Below are positions 29,906 through 39,681 of a stretch of 64,000 nt of DNA, one piece after another. The first letter of the stretch is position 1, and the number at the start of each line of letters is the position of its first letter. Source of the stretch: Arcobacter ellisii (GTDB lineage: Bacteria; Campylobacterota; Campylobacteria; Campylobacterales; Arcobacteraceae); the NCBI RefSeq assembly GCF_003544915.1, contig NZ_CP032097.1, positions 1,984,001 to 2,048,000 on the forward strand, given 5' to 3'. Both the position numbers and the translations under genes were made by a program. The notes below the pieces were generated by a model that was given only the letters and a program-made list of their open reading frames with translations, did not search any database and was not told where the DNA came from.

Positions 29906-30796
29906 ATGATAGAAAGAGTGAAAGAAATTTATTTAAAATTATATAGGGAAGGTTACTCTTGTACAAAAAATAAATTAAAAGACTATTTTAAAGTTACTGA
30001 AAAAACCATAGAGAATACTTTAAAGCCTTATTCCAAAGTTATAATTTATGATAAGCAATTAAAAAGATATAGGTTTACTAAACTTTTACCAGATTTTATC
30101 CCTTATGAGGTTTTTTATGAAATATTTAGTGAAAGTATTGCAAATAGCACTATAAAAAAAGATTTTCTTAAAATAAAAAATCTATTCATGCAAGAAAATG
30201 ATGGTATTGTTATGATTAGTACTTCTGATTTATCAGATTTTGCAAAAAAAATTATAATGTTCACAATTGCTATAAATGATAATAATATCTTAAAAATTGA
30301 ATATACAAAAAATGGTGACCAAAAAGAAACTAAAGTTATAAAACCTCATACAATAATATGTAATGGTTTTACATATTATTGTTATGCAAGTTATGAAAAA
30401 CGAAATGAAAAGGATGTTGGTTCTATAAGAACATTTGAATTTAATCGAATAGGTAACGTTGAAAGTTTAGAATTTTTATCTGATGAAATATTCAAAATAG
30501 AACAAAATGGTAATGCTTTTGGTCCATATGAAAAAAATAAATATATTGTTTTAGAATTTGATAGAATGAGCACAGATTTTTTTAGAAAATCAAATATTTT
30601 TCAAAATTCTACTTATGAAATTATTGATATTAATGAAAATACTTTAATTGCAAAAATGTATTACAATAGTTTAGAAATTGAAGTAGTAAAGCTCATTCAA
30701 CAATGGATGCCACATATAAAAATTTCAGATGATGATGAAAATAAAAGTAAAGTTTATAAAATAATAAAAGATAATTTTGAAAAATTAATTTTTTAA
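29906..30796 (+). CDS. WYL-domain transcriptional regulator
   Basis: A 296-residue protein with an N-terminal winged helix (about 1-60: KNKLKDYFKVTEKTIENTL), a central WYL domain (about 125-205) and a C-terminal WCX region ending in the usual VVKLIQQWMPHIKI. WYL regulators often control phage-defence operons and may respond to nucleic acids or nucleotides. It is divergent from the DUF1508-E2/E1-JAB operon. The ATG follows AGGACA. Confidence 0.88.
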   Translation: MIERVKEIYLKLYREGYSCTKNKLKDYFKVTEKTIENTLKPYSKVIIYDKQLKRYRFTKLLPDFIPYEVFYEIFSESIANSTIKKDFLKIKNLFMQENDGIVMISTSDLSDFAKKIIMFTIAINDNNILKIEYTKNGDQKETKVIKPHTIICNGFTYYCYASYEKRNEKDVGSIRTFEFNRIGNVESLEFLSDEIFKIEQNGNAFGPYEKNKYIVLEFDRMSTDFFRKSNIFQNSTYEIIDINENTLIAKMYYNSLEIEVVKLIQQWMPHIKISDDDENKSKVYKIIKDNFEKLIF

Positions 30797-30805
30797 AAGA
30801 AATTT

Positions 30806-30820
30806 GTTTCCTCAGGAAAC
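30806..30820. repeat. 15-bp palindromic repeat, copy 1
   Basis: GTTTCCTCAGGAAAC, symmetric about the central C. An identical copy lies at 31624-31638; together they bracket the two small plus-strand ORFs. Confidence 0.75.
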
Positions 30821-30854
30821 TTAAACACATACAACTTTTCAATAGAAAATAAAA

Positions 30855-31043
30855 ATGTTAAATTCAAAAGAAAATAAGAAAATTAACTTTAAAAATGATA
30901 TTTCAAACAAATTTATTGATCATTTTTCTTGTATATTTAATTCTAAAAAATTATTAGAAGTAATGAAATACCACCAGGAATATAGTATTAAATGTATCTA
31001 CATTCCCTTAAATTACTCAAATGGAAATGGTAATGGATTATGA
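30855..31043 (+). CDS. Small hypothetical protein
   Basis: A 62-residue open frame rich in Lys, Asn and Ser, ending with a Gly-Asn repeat. It lacks a clear ribosome site and no family is recognised. Support is limited to its position between the two palindromes and its pairing with the next ORF 30 bp downstream, so it may not be a real gene. Confidence 0.3.
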   Translation: MLNSKENKKINFKNDISNKFIDHFSCIFNSKKLLEVMKYHQEYSIKCIYIPLNYSNGNGNGL

Positions 31044-31073
31044 AATTTAACTTTTTTTGTAAAAAATTCTAAA

Positions 31074-31460
31074 ATGAAAATTATAATTTCAAAACATGCT
31101 ATAAAAAGAAGAAAACATTATTTACCTATCAATAAAGATATTTTAATTCAATTAGTAAAACAAATTGATGACAAATATTTTATTTCAAAAAGAGATGATA
31201 ATGCATATAAAATAGGATATAAAGGTGCAATTGCAATAATTGAAAAAAATGAAAATTCTTTACTCTTGATTACAGCTTATGGTTTTCAAAGATTTGATTA
31301 TAAAATCGGTAATAATAAATTTAAAATTTCAATAGCTCTTTCAAAAGAAGAAAGAAAAAAGATTAGAGAAAATAAGAAAAATATATTTTCAAATATTGAA
31401 ATATCTGAGCATGATAAAACAATAGCTAATAATTTTGAAAGAGAAAAATGCTCATGTTAG
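31074..31460 (+). CDS. Small basic protein, possibly DUF4258/RelE-like
   Basis: 128 residues beginning KIIISKHAIKRRKHYLP, a pattern like DUF4258 and related RelE-fold proteins in which an H-A-x-x-R segment begins the domain. The body alternates strands and ends in a charged tail with a CSC terminus. With the preceding small ORF it could be a toxin-antitoxin pair, but the resemblance is weak and no strong ribosome site is seen. Confidence 0.45.
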   Translation: MKIIISKHAIKRRKHYLPINKDILIQLVKQIDDKYFISKRDDNAYKIGYKGAIAIIEKNENSLLLITAYGFQRFDYKIGNNKFKISIALSKEERKKIRENKKNIFSNIEISEHDKTIANNFEREKCSC

Positions 31461-31623
31461 AATTAGAAGAATTTTATTTCAAATATTTTTCGAAATAAAA
31501 TTCATATGCTTAATGTATTAAAATATTTAATAGATTAATATTTGCAGTTTTTACAATTAATACTATTTATTCTTATTTAACTACAAATATTTTTCAAAAT
31601 ACTTATATTTAGAGTTTAAAAAA

Positions 31624-31638
31624 GTTTCCTCAGGAAAC
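31624..31638. repeat. 15-bp palindromic repeat, copy 2
   Basis: Second exact copy of GTTTCCTCAGGAAAC, downstream of the small ORFs. The surrounding stretch 31461-31726 is AT-rich and holds nothing else that I recognise. Confidence 0.75.
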
Positions 31639-31726
31639 AGAAAAAAGTCGCTTCAAACTTCATATGAAAGTTTAATTACTAAATTACAATTTTTTAGTTG
31701 TATATTAGTACTATTAAATAACTTTA

Positions 31727-32872
31727 TCAATGAATATATACCTGTCGTGAAACCAAGGAATTATCATTATGTATTGGGATAATTTCTCTTGTAGATTTAT
31801 CAAAATAATTTTGTGTAATTTCATAGGCACTAAACAAATCATCATCCAAAGGAATATTTGCATAAGGATTATAATATATATGTAATCCATCTAGGTGAGA
31901 TTCATAATGTTCTGATAAATTACAAAAATGTACATCAGAACCAAAAACAATATCATCCATTGGTATTCTCATTGATATTACAGTATGTGTTTGAGATAAT
32001 TTTATTTCTTTATAACCTAAACTTTCAATACCATAAGTGTTAATATGTTTGTTAAAATCTTCAATTCTAAAACGAGTAGATTTAATCGTAGTATTTGACA
32101 TTTGACTTTGTGAAATGGCTTTTCCAAAAGTTCCAGTAGTTGAAAAAATAATAGCACTTATTTCTTTATAAGAATCATTAGTAAAAATACCCAAATTTAT
32201 TTCTTTCCCATTATTATTTACAATATGATTTATTTTTTTTGATGAACTGTTATTTATATCTCTCATTGTTGGTGGAAGCACTCCAAATAAAACTTGATTA
32301 ATTAAAGTATTATTTTGTGTATGGGAAAGATGATTATCAAAAGGAGCTAATGCAATTACAAATGGTTTATCTCTAACATGTTCTAATTCAGAATAAGGAT
32401 TTTTCTTATTATTTATACCAACAAATAAATCTTTTTTATCTTTTATTTTTCCTAATAGTTTTAGTATTGAATCTTTAGAACCATCATTTTTTTTTGTATT
32501 TATAGTTTCATTAAATGCTTTTTCAGAATAGTAACCCTCATCATTTGATGATTTATTGTTACTTGTAACTGCTTCAACATTTACTGTTCTTCCAGATGAA
32601 TGAATTAAATTAAAATCTGGACTTTCTTTCGAATAATCAATTTTGAAGCCCAAATCTTGAAAAGCTTTATTAAGATAAAGTTCCCATAAAGATGAATTAA
32701 ATGATATTTGTAATTCTTTAACAAATTTATCTTCTTCTTTCTTTCTTGCATCTAAACCTTTAGACCAATTTTCTAATATAGTCAAAACATTTTTGTATTT
32801 TTCATCCTTAATTATTTTCTTAAAATAAGGGTGTAATTGTTCATCCTTTACTCTGGGTGTAAATAAATCCAT
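31727..32872 (-). CDS. Putative PD-(D/E)XK-like nuclease paired with the TrlF-type ATPase
   Basis: Unrecognised family, 381 residues. The N-terminal third suggests a PD-(D/E)XK nuclease core: Glu64 in SSLWELYLNKAF, Asp86 in SPDF, and Glu100 in VNVEAV, where the usual Lys is replaced by Val. The rest has no motif I know. It starts 25 bp after the stop of the PHP-ATPase gene and is surely cotranscribed with it. Together they look like a sensor-ATPase plus nuclease defence pair; the nuclease assignment is tentative. Confidence 0.55.
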   Translation of the reverse strand: MDLFTPRVKDEQLHPYFKKIIKDEKYKNVLTILENWSKGLDARKKEEDKFVKELQISFNSSLWELYLNKAFQDLGFKIDYSKESPDFNLIHSSGRTVNVEAVTSNNKSSNDEGYYSEKAFNETINTKKNDGSKDSILKLLGKIKDKKDLFVGINNKKNPYSELEHVRDKPFVIALAPFDNHLSHTQNNTLINQVLFGVLPPTMRDINNSSSKKINHIVNNNGKEINLGIFTNDSYKEISAIIFSTTGTFGKAISQSQMSNTTIKSTRFRIEDFNKHINTYGIESLGYKEIKLSQTHTVISMRIPMDDIVFGSDVHFCNLSEHYESHLDGLHIYYNPYANIPLDDDLFSAYEITQNYFDKSTREIIPIHNDNSLVSRQVYIH

Positions 32873-32897
32873 TTTTTTCCTTTATACTCTATTTATT

Positions 32898-35570
32898 TTA
32901 TAAAACTTTCAATCCATATATTTCTTGTCTACGAATAAAAGCTTGTTTCCCACCTTCTAATATTGAACAACATAATTCACGGGTTGCATCATTATCTATT
33001 GAACCAGAATCTATGATAAATGATTTAATACTTGTACTTTTTAGAGGAATAACTAATTCTGCATCTCCTAAAACTGCAATATTTGGATTATGAGTTACAA
33101 CAATGACTTGTCTTTTTTCTTTAATTCTTCTAAGATTACTTACTATCGTTTTGTAAATAAATTCACTATCTAAATTATCTTCAGGTTGATCAATTAATAA
33201 AGGAACTCTACTCTTTGATTGAATAAGAATTGCAAGAAGAATCGATTGTTGTTGACCTAAAGATAATTGAGAAATTGAGCGACTTAAATATTTCTTAGCT
33301 CCGTTATCATCTATTATTTTTGTTACTGATAAACTAGGTTTATCATCATATTTAAAAGCTTCAAAATCCTCATATTTATAATTATCTATTGCTCTTTCAA
33401 TAATATTATTAATTTCTTCATCTTGAAAAACTCTTTTTCCATCTTCTTTAATTTGTGCGAGAGATGATAAATTTTTTTTCTTAACCCCTTCACAAAAGTC
33501 CATGACAGATAATTCATTAGCTATTATTTTTGCTTTAGAAACTTGTGATGTTCGCCATCCCATTAGATCTTTTATTGAGTTCTCAAATTCTGGAGAATAT
33601 GTACTTTCTTTATATTCTGCTTTTATAAAAAATTCATCTACTGCATCCTTTAGATTATTATTAATTACATTTGAAAACAAAAATCGTTGTTTATAAATTT
33701 CTTTCTTTACTTCTTTTCTTCTTTTTATTAAATCTTTTCTATTTTTTTCTAACTCTTTAAGTTCATTTAAAATTTCTTCTTGCTTTTTTAACCTATCTTG
33801 ATAATATGCTAAATCTTTAATTATTTGATTAATTTTTCCTAAATCAAAAGGTATTCCTTGCTTTTCTAATTCACTTTTTTTCTCATCTATTTTTGTTAAA
33901 ATATTTTTTTCTTTATCTTTCCATAAATCCAATTGAATTTTAAGTTCTCCAACTTTGGGAACAAGTTCCTCATTTAATTTTACAGAAGTTTTTTTAACTA
34001 CATTTGAAAATTCTTCAACTATTATTTTAACTTTTAAAAATTCTTCTTTTCCAATAATTATTTCATCATCAGTCATTCCTGAAAATGATTTAAATGCTTC
34101 TTCATCATTTAAAACATCTCTATAATTATCAATTAATTTTTTGAGTTTAGATATCAATTCATCACGAATCTTTTTTTCATTAGCTAATGACATTTGATAC
34201 TTAACTAAATCTCCAACTTTATCTTGTTCTAATTTTTTAACTTTCTCTGATATATTAGTAATTTGTTTTCTTGTATCAGGAATACCCTTTACCTCAATAC
34301 GTGCTTTAGTTAAAGAGCTTTGATTTTCTAAAAGTAATTCACATAATTCTTGATCTTCTTTAATTAATGGCTCTATCTCAATAAAGCTATCTAAAAAATC
34401 AAGCAATACTTTTGGGTTATCATCACTATGTTGAATCGTCGATGCAGTTTCTCCTTGTCCATAACTCTCAATAGGAATACGTATAATTCCATCTGTCATG
34501 TCTGTTATGTTAATGCTAGATGAATTCTTTTCTCGTTTAAACTCTATTTGTCTACCTGTTTCATCCTCATAAAACATACTTATTTCATCAGACCATATAT
34601 CCGTGTCTTTAACTTTAGATGTTGAAACATTTCCTGAAACTTCTCGTAATGACTCTAGCATTGTTGACTTTCCAGTCCCTCTTCCTCCAATTATGCATGT
34701 AAGATTTTTACTAAATCTTATTTTCTGTTCATCTAATAATCCACCTTTAAATTTTAAGCCAATAAAATGGGGAATTTTTTCTGGAATCATATTTTCAAGT
34801 CTAACCCTAGATTCATAGCTGATTAAAGCTATTTTAAGAGCATGAAAACTTAATGAATCAACTTTAAAACGTGTTAATCTTTTATCTCCATCTGCATTAG
34901 TCCCTAATTTATCCAATTTATGGGCATCAGAAGACATAATTTTTGGTAAAATCAAATCAAAACGCTGTTCTAATTTTGTTCTTCGTTCATTTAAAAGCTT
35001 TTTTCTATCATCATTAGTATCTACATCTGTATAATAATCAATACTATTTTTTGAACTAATTTCTAATGCTAACAAGCTTGGATGAATAAAAATATCCTCT
35101 ATAACTTTGTTGAATCGTCCTATAACTTTTTCAAAACCTGAGTCTAATTCAATATGAGCAAGAACTCCAAACCCATTAAATTCACTTGCGAATCTCAAAC
35201 ATTGAACTATGCCTTGCTCACATCGTTCCTTATCGTCTGAAATAGTGAGCTTACCAAAAAACTTTCTTAATTGTTCATATGTTTCAAAATAAACTAATAA
35301 ATGACCTTGCGTAGTACTAATTTCAATACCGGGAATAACAAGAATATTTTTATTATTAGCATAATCAATTGCTTTCTTAGAGTTCTGAATCTCATTATGA
35401 TCTGTAATACTAATTATAGAAAGATTATTCTCAATTGCTATATCAACAATATTTTGTGGCGTCATACTAGAATCTGTCACATCAAATGAACCATCTTTTC
35501 CATAAGAATGTATATGTAAATCAGCTCTTACAAAATCGGCCCCAAAATTTAAGTTATTTATTTCTTCCAT
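32898..35570 (-). CDS. TrlF-type protein: PHP phosphoesterase fused to an SMC-like ABC ATPase
   Basis: The 890-residue protein begins with a PHP domain (ADLHIHSYGKDG, ITDHNE, PGIEIS; about residues 15-240), then an ATPase with Walker A GGRGTGKST at about 290, a long coiled-coil section (about 400-690), ABC signature LSLGQQQS at about 768 and Walker B LLIDQPEDNLDS at about 790. PHP domains hydrolyse phosphoester bonds. The combination is found in TrlF-like proteins encoded near defence genes. It is the first gene of a two-gene operon near the right end of the island. Confidence 0.85.
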   Translation of the reverse strand: MEEINNLNFGADFVRADLHIHSYGKDGSFDVTDSSMTPQNIVDIAIENNLSIISITDHNEIQNSKKAIDYANNKNILVIPGIEISTTQGHLLVYFETYEQLRKFFGKLTISDDKERCEQGIVQCLRFASEFNGFGVLAHIELDSGFEKVIGRFNKVIEDIFIHPSLLALEISSKNSIDYYTDVDTNDDRKKLLNERRTKLEQRFDLILPKIMSSDAHKLDKLGTNADGDKRLTRFKVDSLSFHALKIALISYESRVRLENMIPEKIPHFIGLKFKGGLLDEQKIRFSKNLTCIIGGRGTGKSTMLESLREVSGNVSTSKVKDTDIWSDEISMFYEDETGRQIEFKREKNSSSINITDMTDGIIRIPIESYGQGETASTIQHSDDNPKVLLDFLDSFIEIEPLIKEDQELCELLLENQSSLTKARIEVKGIPDTRKQITNISEKVKKLEQDKVGDLVKYQMSLANEKKIRDELISKLKKLIDNYRDVLNDEEAFKSFSGMTDDEIIIGKEEFLKVKIIVEEFSNVVKKTSVKLNEELVPKVGELKIQLDLWKDKEKNILTKIDEKKSELEKQGIPFDLGKINQIIKDLAYYQDRLKKQEEILNELKELEKNRKDLIKRRKEVKKEIYKQRFLFSNVINNNLKDAVDEFFIKAEYKESTYSPEFENSIKDLMGWRTSQVSKAKIIANELSVMDFCEGVKKKNLSSLAQIKEDGKRVFQDEEINNIIERAIDNYKYEDFEAFKYDDKPSLSVTKIIDDNGAKKYLSRSISQLSLGQQQSILLAILIQSKSRVPLLIDQPEDNLDSEFIYKTIVSNLRRIKEKRQVIVVTHNPNIAVLGDAELVIPLKSTSIKSFIIDSGSIDNDATRELCCSILEGGKQAFIRRQEIYGLKVL

Positions 35571-35917
35571 TGTTTTTTATTCCCTATATATTATTGTTGT
35601 TGTTTATCTATCATAAAGTATTGAAATAATTATATGAACTAGTTTCACAAATATGTTGTTTTACTCTTTTGGGGTATAACTTATTATCATTTTTATAATA
35701 CACAAATGAATTCCTCTTTAAGTTTTAAAGTAACTAACTATTAGTTACAAGTGATTATATAATAATTAATACAATGATTTATTTATTAATCTAAATAAAA
35801 ATATATTATTCAGTATAATTTTGTAACATTTCAAGTATAAATTTGTAGATTCTATATACTTTCAATATAATGAATTAAAAATAACACCTTTAAATAAGAA
35901 CATTTTTTAATTCATGG
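35571..35917. other. Non-coding right end of island 1
   Basis: 347 bp of AT-rich sequence with no credible gene. It holds one clear inverted repeat, GTAACTAA-CTA-TTAGTTAC (35730-35748), and the promoter region of the TrlF-type gene. The repeat could be a terminator-like structure or a recombinase arm site. Confidence 0.5.
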
Positions 35918-36616
35918 TTAAAGTTCAGTATATATTAGGTGGTGATTTCCAGCTGCGCAAATCATAGCAGCATATTTAGCCATATCTTGCCCAATAACAT
36001 CACTGAAATCTTCAGGATAATTTGTTTCATAAAAATATTTTTCACTATTTATTTCTAAAATCTTATGTTTAATCTCTTTTTTTTCATATAAGAATTCTTC
36101 TTTTTTTTCACTCTTGATAAACTCTATTGCTTCGTTTAACTCTTTCACTTTATAAATTTGTAAATTTGGAATATTTACTAATTTTTTTGCACTCTCTTCA
36201 CAAACAACAACTTTTTTTACTTCACCCTTTTTCACAAGAGATAAAACCATAGGAAAAATCAAAGTTGTATCTTTAATATTCCCATCAAGAGCCAATTCAC
36301 CAAAGAAAAAAAAGTCATCAAAGTTAATTTTTTTATTATCATAAAATGCTATTTGTAAAGCAATTGCTAAATCAAAATGAGTTCCTTTTTTTGATATTTC
36401 AGAAGGAGAGAGATTTACAATAATTTTTAAAGGAGGAAATTTAAAACCATTAATCAATAAAGCAGATTTTACTCTCTCCTTTGATTCACTAATACTTGTA
36501 CTTATCATTCCCACAATCGTAAAAGTCGGTAATCCTTTAGTAAACGTTGATTCAACATCAATTGAAATTGCATCAATTGTGTCTAAAGAGGCTGATTTAA
36601 TTATTTTCATATTCAT
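35918..36616 (-). pseudogene. comM: comM, N-terminal part (Lon-protease-like domain)
   Basis: 232 residues from the ATG at 36616 match the N-terminal Lon-protease-like domain of ComM, ending DFSDVIGQDMAKYAAMICAAGNHHL. The next codons (IYTEL, stop) come from the island. The ATPase half is at 20715-21554, 14.4 kb away. The interruption falls just before the Walker A motif, so this fragment cannot bind ATP. Confidence 0.9.
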
Positions 36617-36774
36617 ATTCTTTCTATTTAATAACTTTTTTAATTATATTAAATAATTGATTAATTTTTATAATCTAATTCAATTAGAAAAAATATTTCA
36701 TTGCAATAATTAAAGAGTAAATAAAATTTTTATCTTCACTTGCTATAATACGCAAAAAAACTAGGAATTATTAT

Positions 36775-37155
36775 ATGTCATCAACTATGAATTGTCCTGA
36801 ATGTAACCATGAAATTTTAACAAGAATGGGAACTATTTGCCCAAATTGTGGTTATACTGTTGGATATTTTAATGGAGATATAAAAAGAAAAAAATATGCA
36901 AAATTCTTTGCATTAACAGTTTTTACACCTTTTATCTCTTTTATTACTATTATATTTGCTCAATTAAATAAATATACAATGTTTATTGGTATTGCAATAT
37001 TCTTTTATTTAGCAATAAAATCTTGCCCTATTTCATTTAAAGAGATTTTTTTAACGAAGTTTGAAAAAATATTTTTTTGGTTAATTTGGGTTTTAGCAAA
37101 CAGTTTAATATTTTCTTTGATAGTTAATATTTTAATTAAGACTATGAAGGGATAA
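36775..37155 (+). CDS. Zinc-ribbon membrane protein
   Basis: The 126-residue protein starts with a zinc ribbon, MNCPECNHEI...GTICPNCGY, giving four cysteines, followed by three predicted membrane helices (about 45-62, 65-82, 98-120). Such proteins are common and of unknown function. It stands alone, convergent with def across a perfect hairpin. Confidence 0.75.
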   Translation: MSSTMNCPECNHEILTRMGTICPNCGYTVGYFNGDIKRKKYAKFFALTVFTPFISFITIIFAQLNKYTMFIGIAIFFYLAIKSCPISFKEIFLTKFEKIFFWLIWVLANSLIFSLIVNILIKTMKG

Positions 37156-37174
37156 AAGATATTTATCTTTTATC
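37151..37174. terminator. Bidirectional terminator between the zinc-ribbon gene and def
   Basis: Perfect 11-bp stem GATAAAAGATA with a two-base loop between two convergent stops; T-rich sequence follows on the plus strand. Confidence 0.8.
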
Positions 37175-37678
37175 TTTCATCTTTTTTTTCCACTCTTTTT
37201 CGAATTTTTTTCTTTTAAGAATAGATAAATTTTCAATAAACAGATGTCCTGATAAATGTTCCATTTCATGTTGCCAAGCAACAGCTAAGAAACCTTCACA
37301 TTCCATAGTTTGTTTTTCACCAAATCTATTACAATATTCAACAATAATATGTTGTGCTCTTGTCACATCTTCACTAAATCCAGGAACACTTAAACACCCT
37401 TCAGTGAAAACTTGAGTTCCATCTTTATGTGTAATAATTGGATTTATTGCTTCAATCAAATCATCTCTATTTTGAATATCATCTTCATTTGGAAGATTTA
37501 TAATTAAAACATTTAATGGAATTGCAACTTGAATAGCAGCAAGCCCTACTCCATTTTGAGATATCATTGTTTCATACATATCATCTAAAAGAGTATGCAG
37601 TTCACTATCGAACTGCTCTACATCTTTAGATTTTAATCGAAGTAATTTATTTGGATAAGTTATAACTTCTCTAATCAT
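37163..37678 (-). CDS. def: Peptide deformylase
   Basis: Removes the formyl group from the first Met of new proteins. The three family motifs are present: GVGLAAIQV, EGCLSVPG and QHEMEHLSG, giving the Cys and two His metal ligands. The ATG at 37678 is preferred to a TTG one codon earlier. It is last in tig-clpP-def, a grouping that links nascent-chain folding, processing and degradation. Confidence 0.96.
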   Translation of the reverse strand: MIREVITYPNKLLRLKSKDVEQFDSELHTLLDDMYETMISQNGVGLAAIQVAIPLNVLIINLPNEDDIQNRDDLIEAINPIITHKDGTQVFTEGCLSVPGFSEDVTRAQHIIVEYCNRFGEKQTMECEGFLAVAWQHEMEHLSGHLFIENLSILKRKKFEKEWKKKMKDKR

Positions 37679-37689
37679 CAATAACTTTC

Positions 37690-38274
37690 TTATTTATGCT
37701 TTGCTATAACTTCATCAATTAAACCATAAGCACAAGCTTGTTCTGCACTCATAAAATTATCTCTATCTGTATCTTTTTCGATAATTTCTAATGGTTGTCC
37801 TGTTTGTTCAGCAATAATAGAGTTTAAAGAATCTTTCATTCTTTGAATCTCTTTTGCTTGAATTTGAATATCTGTTGCTTGACCTTGAGCTCCACCTAAT
37901 GGTTGGTGAATCATAATTCTTGAATTTGGTAAAGAGTATCTTTTACCTTTTGTTCCAGAACTTAATAAAAATGCACCCATTGATGCAGCTTGTCCTATAC
38001 AAATAGTACAAACATCAGGTTTTATATAATTCATAGTATCATAAATTGACATACCACTTGTAATTACTCCACCTGGAGAGTTGATATATAAATAGATATC
38101 TTTATCTGGGTCTTCAGCTTCTAAGAAAAGTAACTGTGCAACAACTGTTGAAGCTACTGCATCATTTATTTCTCCACTTAACATAATAATTCTATCTTTT
38201 AGAAGTCTTGAATAAATATCATAACTTCTTTCACCACGTCCAGTTTTTTCAACTACATAAGGTATATAACTCAT
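37690..38274 (-). CDS. clpP: ATP-dependent Clp protease proteolytic subunit
   Basis: The 194-residue serine protease subunit has its catalytic Ser in [11 protein letters not shown] and its His in [14 protein letters not shown]. It forms the tetradecameric chamber used with ClpX or ClpA. It begins 14 bp after the tig stop and ends 11 bp before def. Confidence 0.97.
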   Translation of the reverse strand: MSYIPYVVEKTGRGERSYDIYSRLLKDRIIMLSGEINDAVASTVVAQLLFLEAEDPDKDIYLYINSPGGVITSGMSIYDTMNYIKPDVCTICIGQAASMGAFLLSSGTKGKRYSLPNSRIMIHQPLGGAQGQATDIQIQAKEIQRMKDSLNSIIAEQTGQPLEIIEKDTDRDNFMSAEQACAYGLIDEVIAKHK

Positions 38275-38288
38275 AATTAATCCTATTT

Positions 38289-39590
38289 TTATTTTCCTAA
38301 TTTTTCATCTAATAATTTAGATATAACTTTCTCTTCAATCATAGACATTTTAATTGCAGGTAAATATCCAGCTTCTTGGTATTGTTTTACAACTTCTTGT
38401 GGATTTTGTCCCATTTGCATTGCTTCATAATAAAGAACTTGCATAACTTCTTGGTCATTTACTTGAACATTTTCAGCTTTTGCTAAAGCATCAATAATAA
38501 ATGTAGCTTTTACTGAATTTACCGCATCTTGTTTTAATTCATTTCTGATTTCTTCTACTTTTGAAGCATCTTCTTTTAATGCGTTAATCTCTTCTTCACT
38601 CATTGTTCTAATTTTATTGTTTAGAGCAAAATTGATTTCTTGATCAACTACAGAATTTGGTAATGCAAATTCTATTCTCTCAACTAAAGTTTCTAAATAT
38701 GCAGGTTTTAATTCTTCTCTATAGTATTTAGATTTTTCTTCAGCTTTCATTTGCTCTTTTACTCTATCTCTTAATGTATCAATAGTTACATTTTCTTGAC
38801 CTGGTAACATTTTTTGTGCAAATTCATCATTTAATTCAGGAGCAACTTTTTCTTGAATTTCATGTAAAGTTACTTTAAATACAGCTTCTTTTCCAGCTAA
38901 ATTTTTAGCTTGGTAAGATTCTGGGAAAGTTACAGTAATATCTTTTTGCTCATCATATTTCATACCGATAATTTGTTCTTCAAATCCTGGGATAAATGAA
39001 CCTGAACCTATTTGTAATGGGTATTTTTCAGCTTTTCCACCTTCAAATGCTACACCATCAACAAAACCTTCAAAATCAATTAAAGCGAAATCACCATCTT
39101 TTACAGCTCTTTTTCTTGCAATTTTTTCTAATGGAGCAGAAGATGAAGCGATTTCAGTTAATCTTGCATCAATCTCTTTAATATCTACATCAATATCTTT
39201 TACTTCAGGAATTAATGATTTATAATCACCTAAATCAATATTTGGTTTACAAGCTACTGATAATTCAATTTCAATTGATCCATCTTCTTTTTTATCAAAT
39301 TTAGTAACAGTTGGCTCACCAATTAAATCTTCATTTTTAATGTTTAATAGTTTTAAACCATCTTTTAAAACTTTTCTAACTGCATCAGCTTCTGCATCTT
39401 CTTTTAATTTTTCTGCAAATCTTTGTTTTACAACAGCAACAGGAACTTTACCTTTTCTAAATCCCTGAATATTCATAGTTTTAGAAGCTTGTTTTGCAAC
39501 TTTATCTAAGTTTGCTTCTATCATCTCTTTTGCAACTGTTGCAGTTATAACTGCATTTGCTTCATCAACTCTATTTGCGTTAAATTCCAT
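38289..39590 (-). CDS. tig: Trigger factor
   Basis: Ribosome-bound chaperone of 433 residues. The ribosome-docking signature GFRKGKVP is in the N-terminal domain (about 43-50), followed by a PPIase domain (about 155-240) and a long helical C-terminal domain. The ATG at 39590 has an adequate upstream site (CGGAG). First gene of the tig-clpP-def operon. Confidence 0.96.
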   Translation of the reverse strand: MEFNANRVDEANAVITATVAKEMIEANLDKVAKQASKTMNIQGFRKGKVPVAVVKQRFAEKLKEDAEADAVRKVLKDGLKLLNIKNEDLIGEPTVTKFDKKEDGSIEIELSVACKPNIDLGDYKSLIPEVKDIDVDIKEIDARLTEIASSSAPLEKIARKRAVKDGDFALIDFEGFVDGVAFEGGKAEKYPLQIGSGSFIPGFEEQIIGMKYDEQKDITVTFPESYQAKNLAGKEAVFKVTLHEIQEKVAPELNDEFAQKMLPGQENVTIDTLRDRVKEQMKAEEKSKYYREELKPAYLETLVERIEFALPNSVVDQEINFALNNKIRTMSEEEINALKEDASKVEEIRNELKQDAVNSVKATFIIDALAKAENVQVNDQEVMQVLYYEAMQMGQNPQEVVKQYQEAGYLPAIKMSMIEEKVISKLLDEKLGK

Positions 39591-39681
39591 TAAATTTACT
39601 CCGATTGTTATAATTTTAACGCAGATTTTATCTAAAAATTACTAAGGCTTTACTAAAATACCTTTTTCAAAGGAGTTTTAG

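Larger units (their letters stand above)
21543..35935. mobile_element. Tn554-like three-recombinase island inserted in comM
   Basis: Both limits are set by where the comM reading frame breaks (within a few bases). Three plus-strand genes at the left end resemble TnpA, TnpC and TnpB of the Tn554 family, whose members insert at a fixed site without long target duplications; I see no long terminal direct or inverted repeats. The cargo runs from 26.5 to 35.6 kb and looks like a set of defence modules, each probably acquired separately. Confidence 0.85.

Noticed and set aside
21543-35935. Long terminal inverted or direct repeats of island 1
   Set aside because: The ends share only short AT-rich words such as CTAATATA; no repeat long enough to trust was found, which fits Tn554-type elements.
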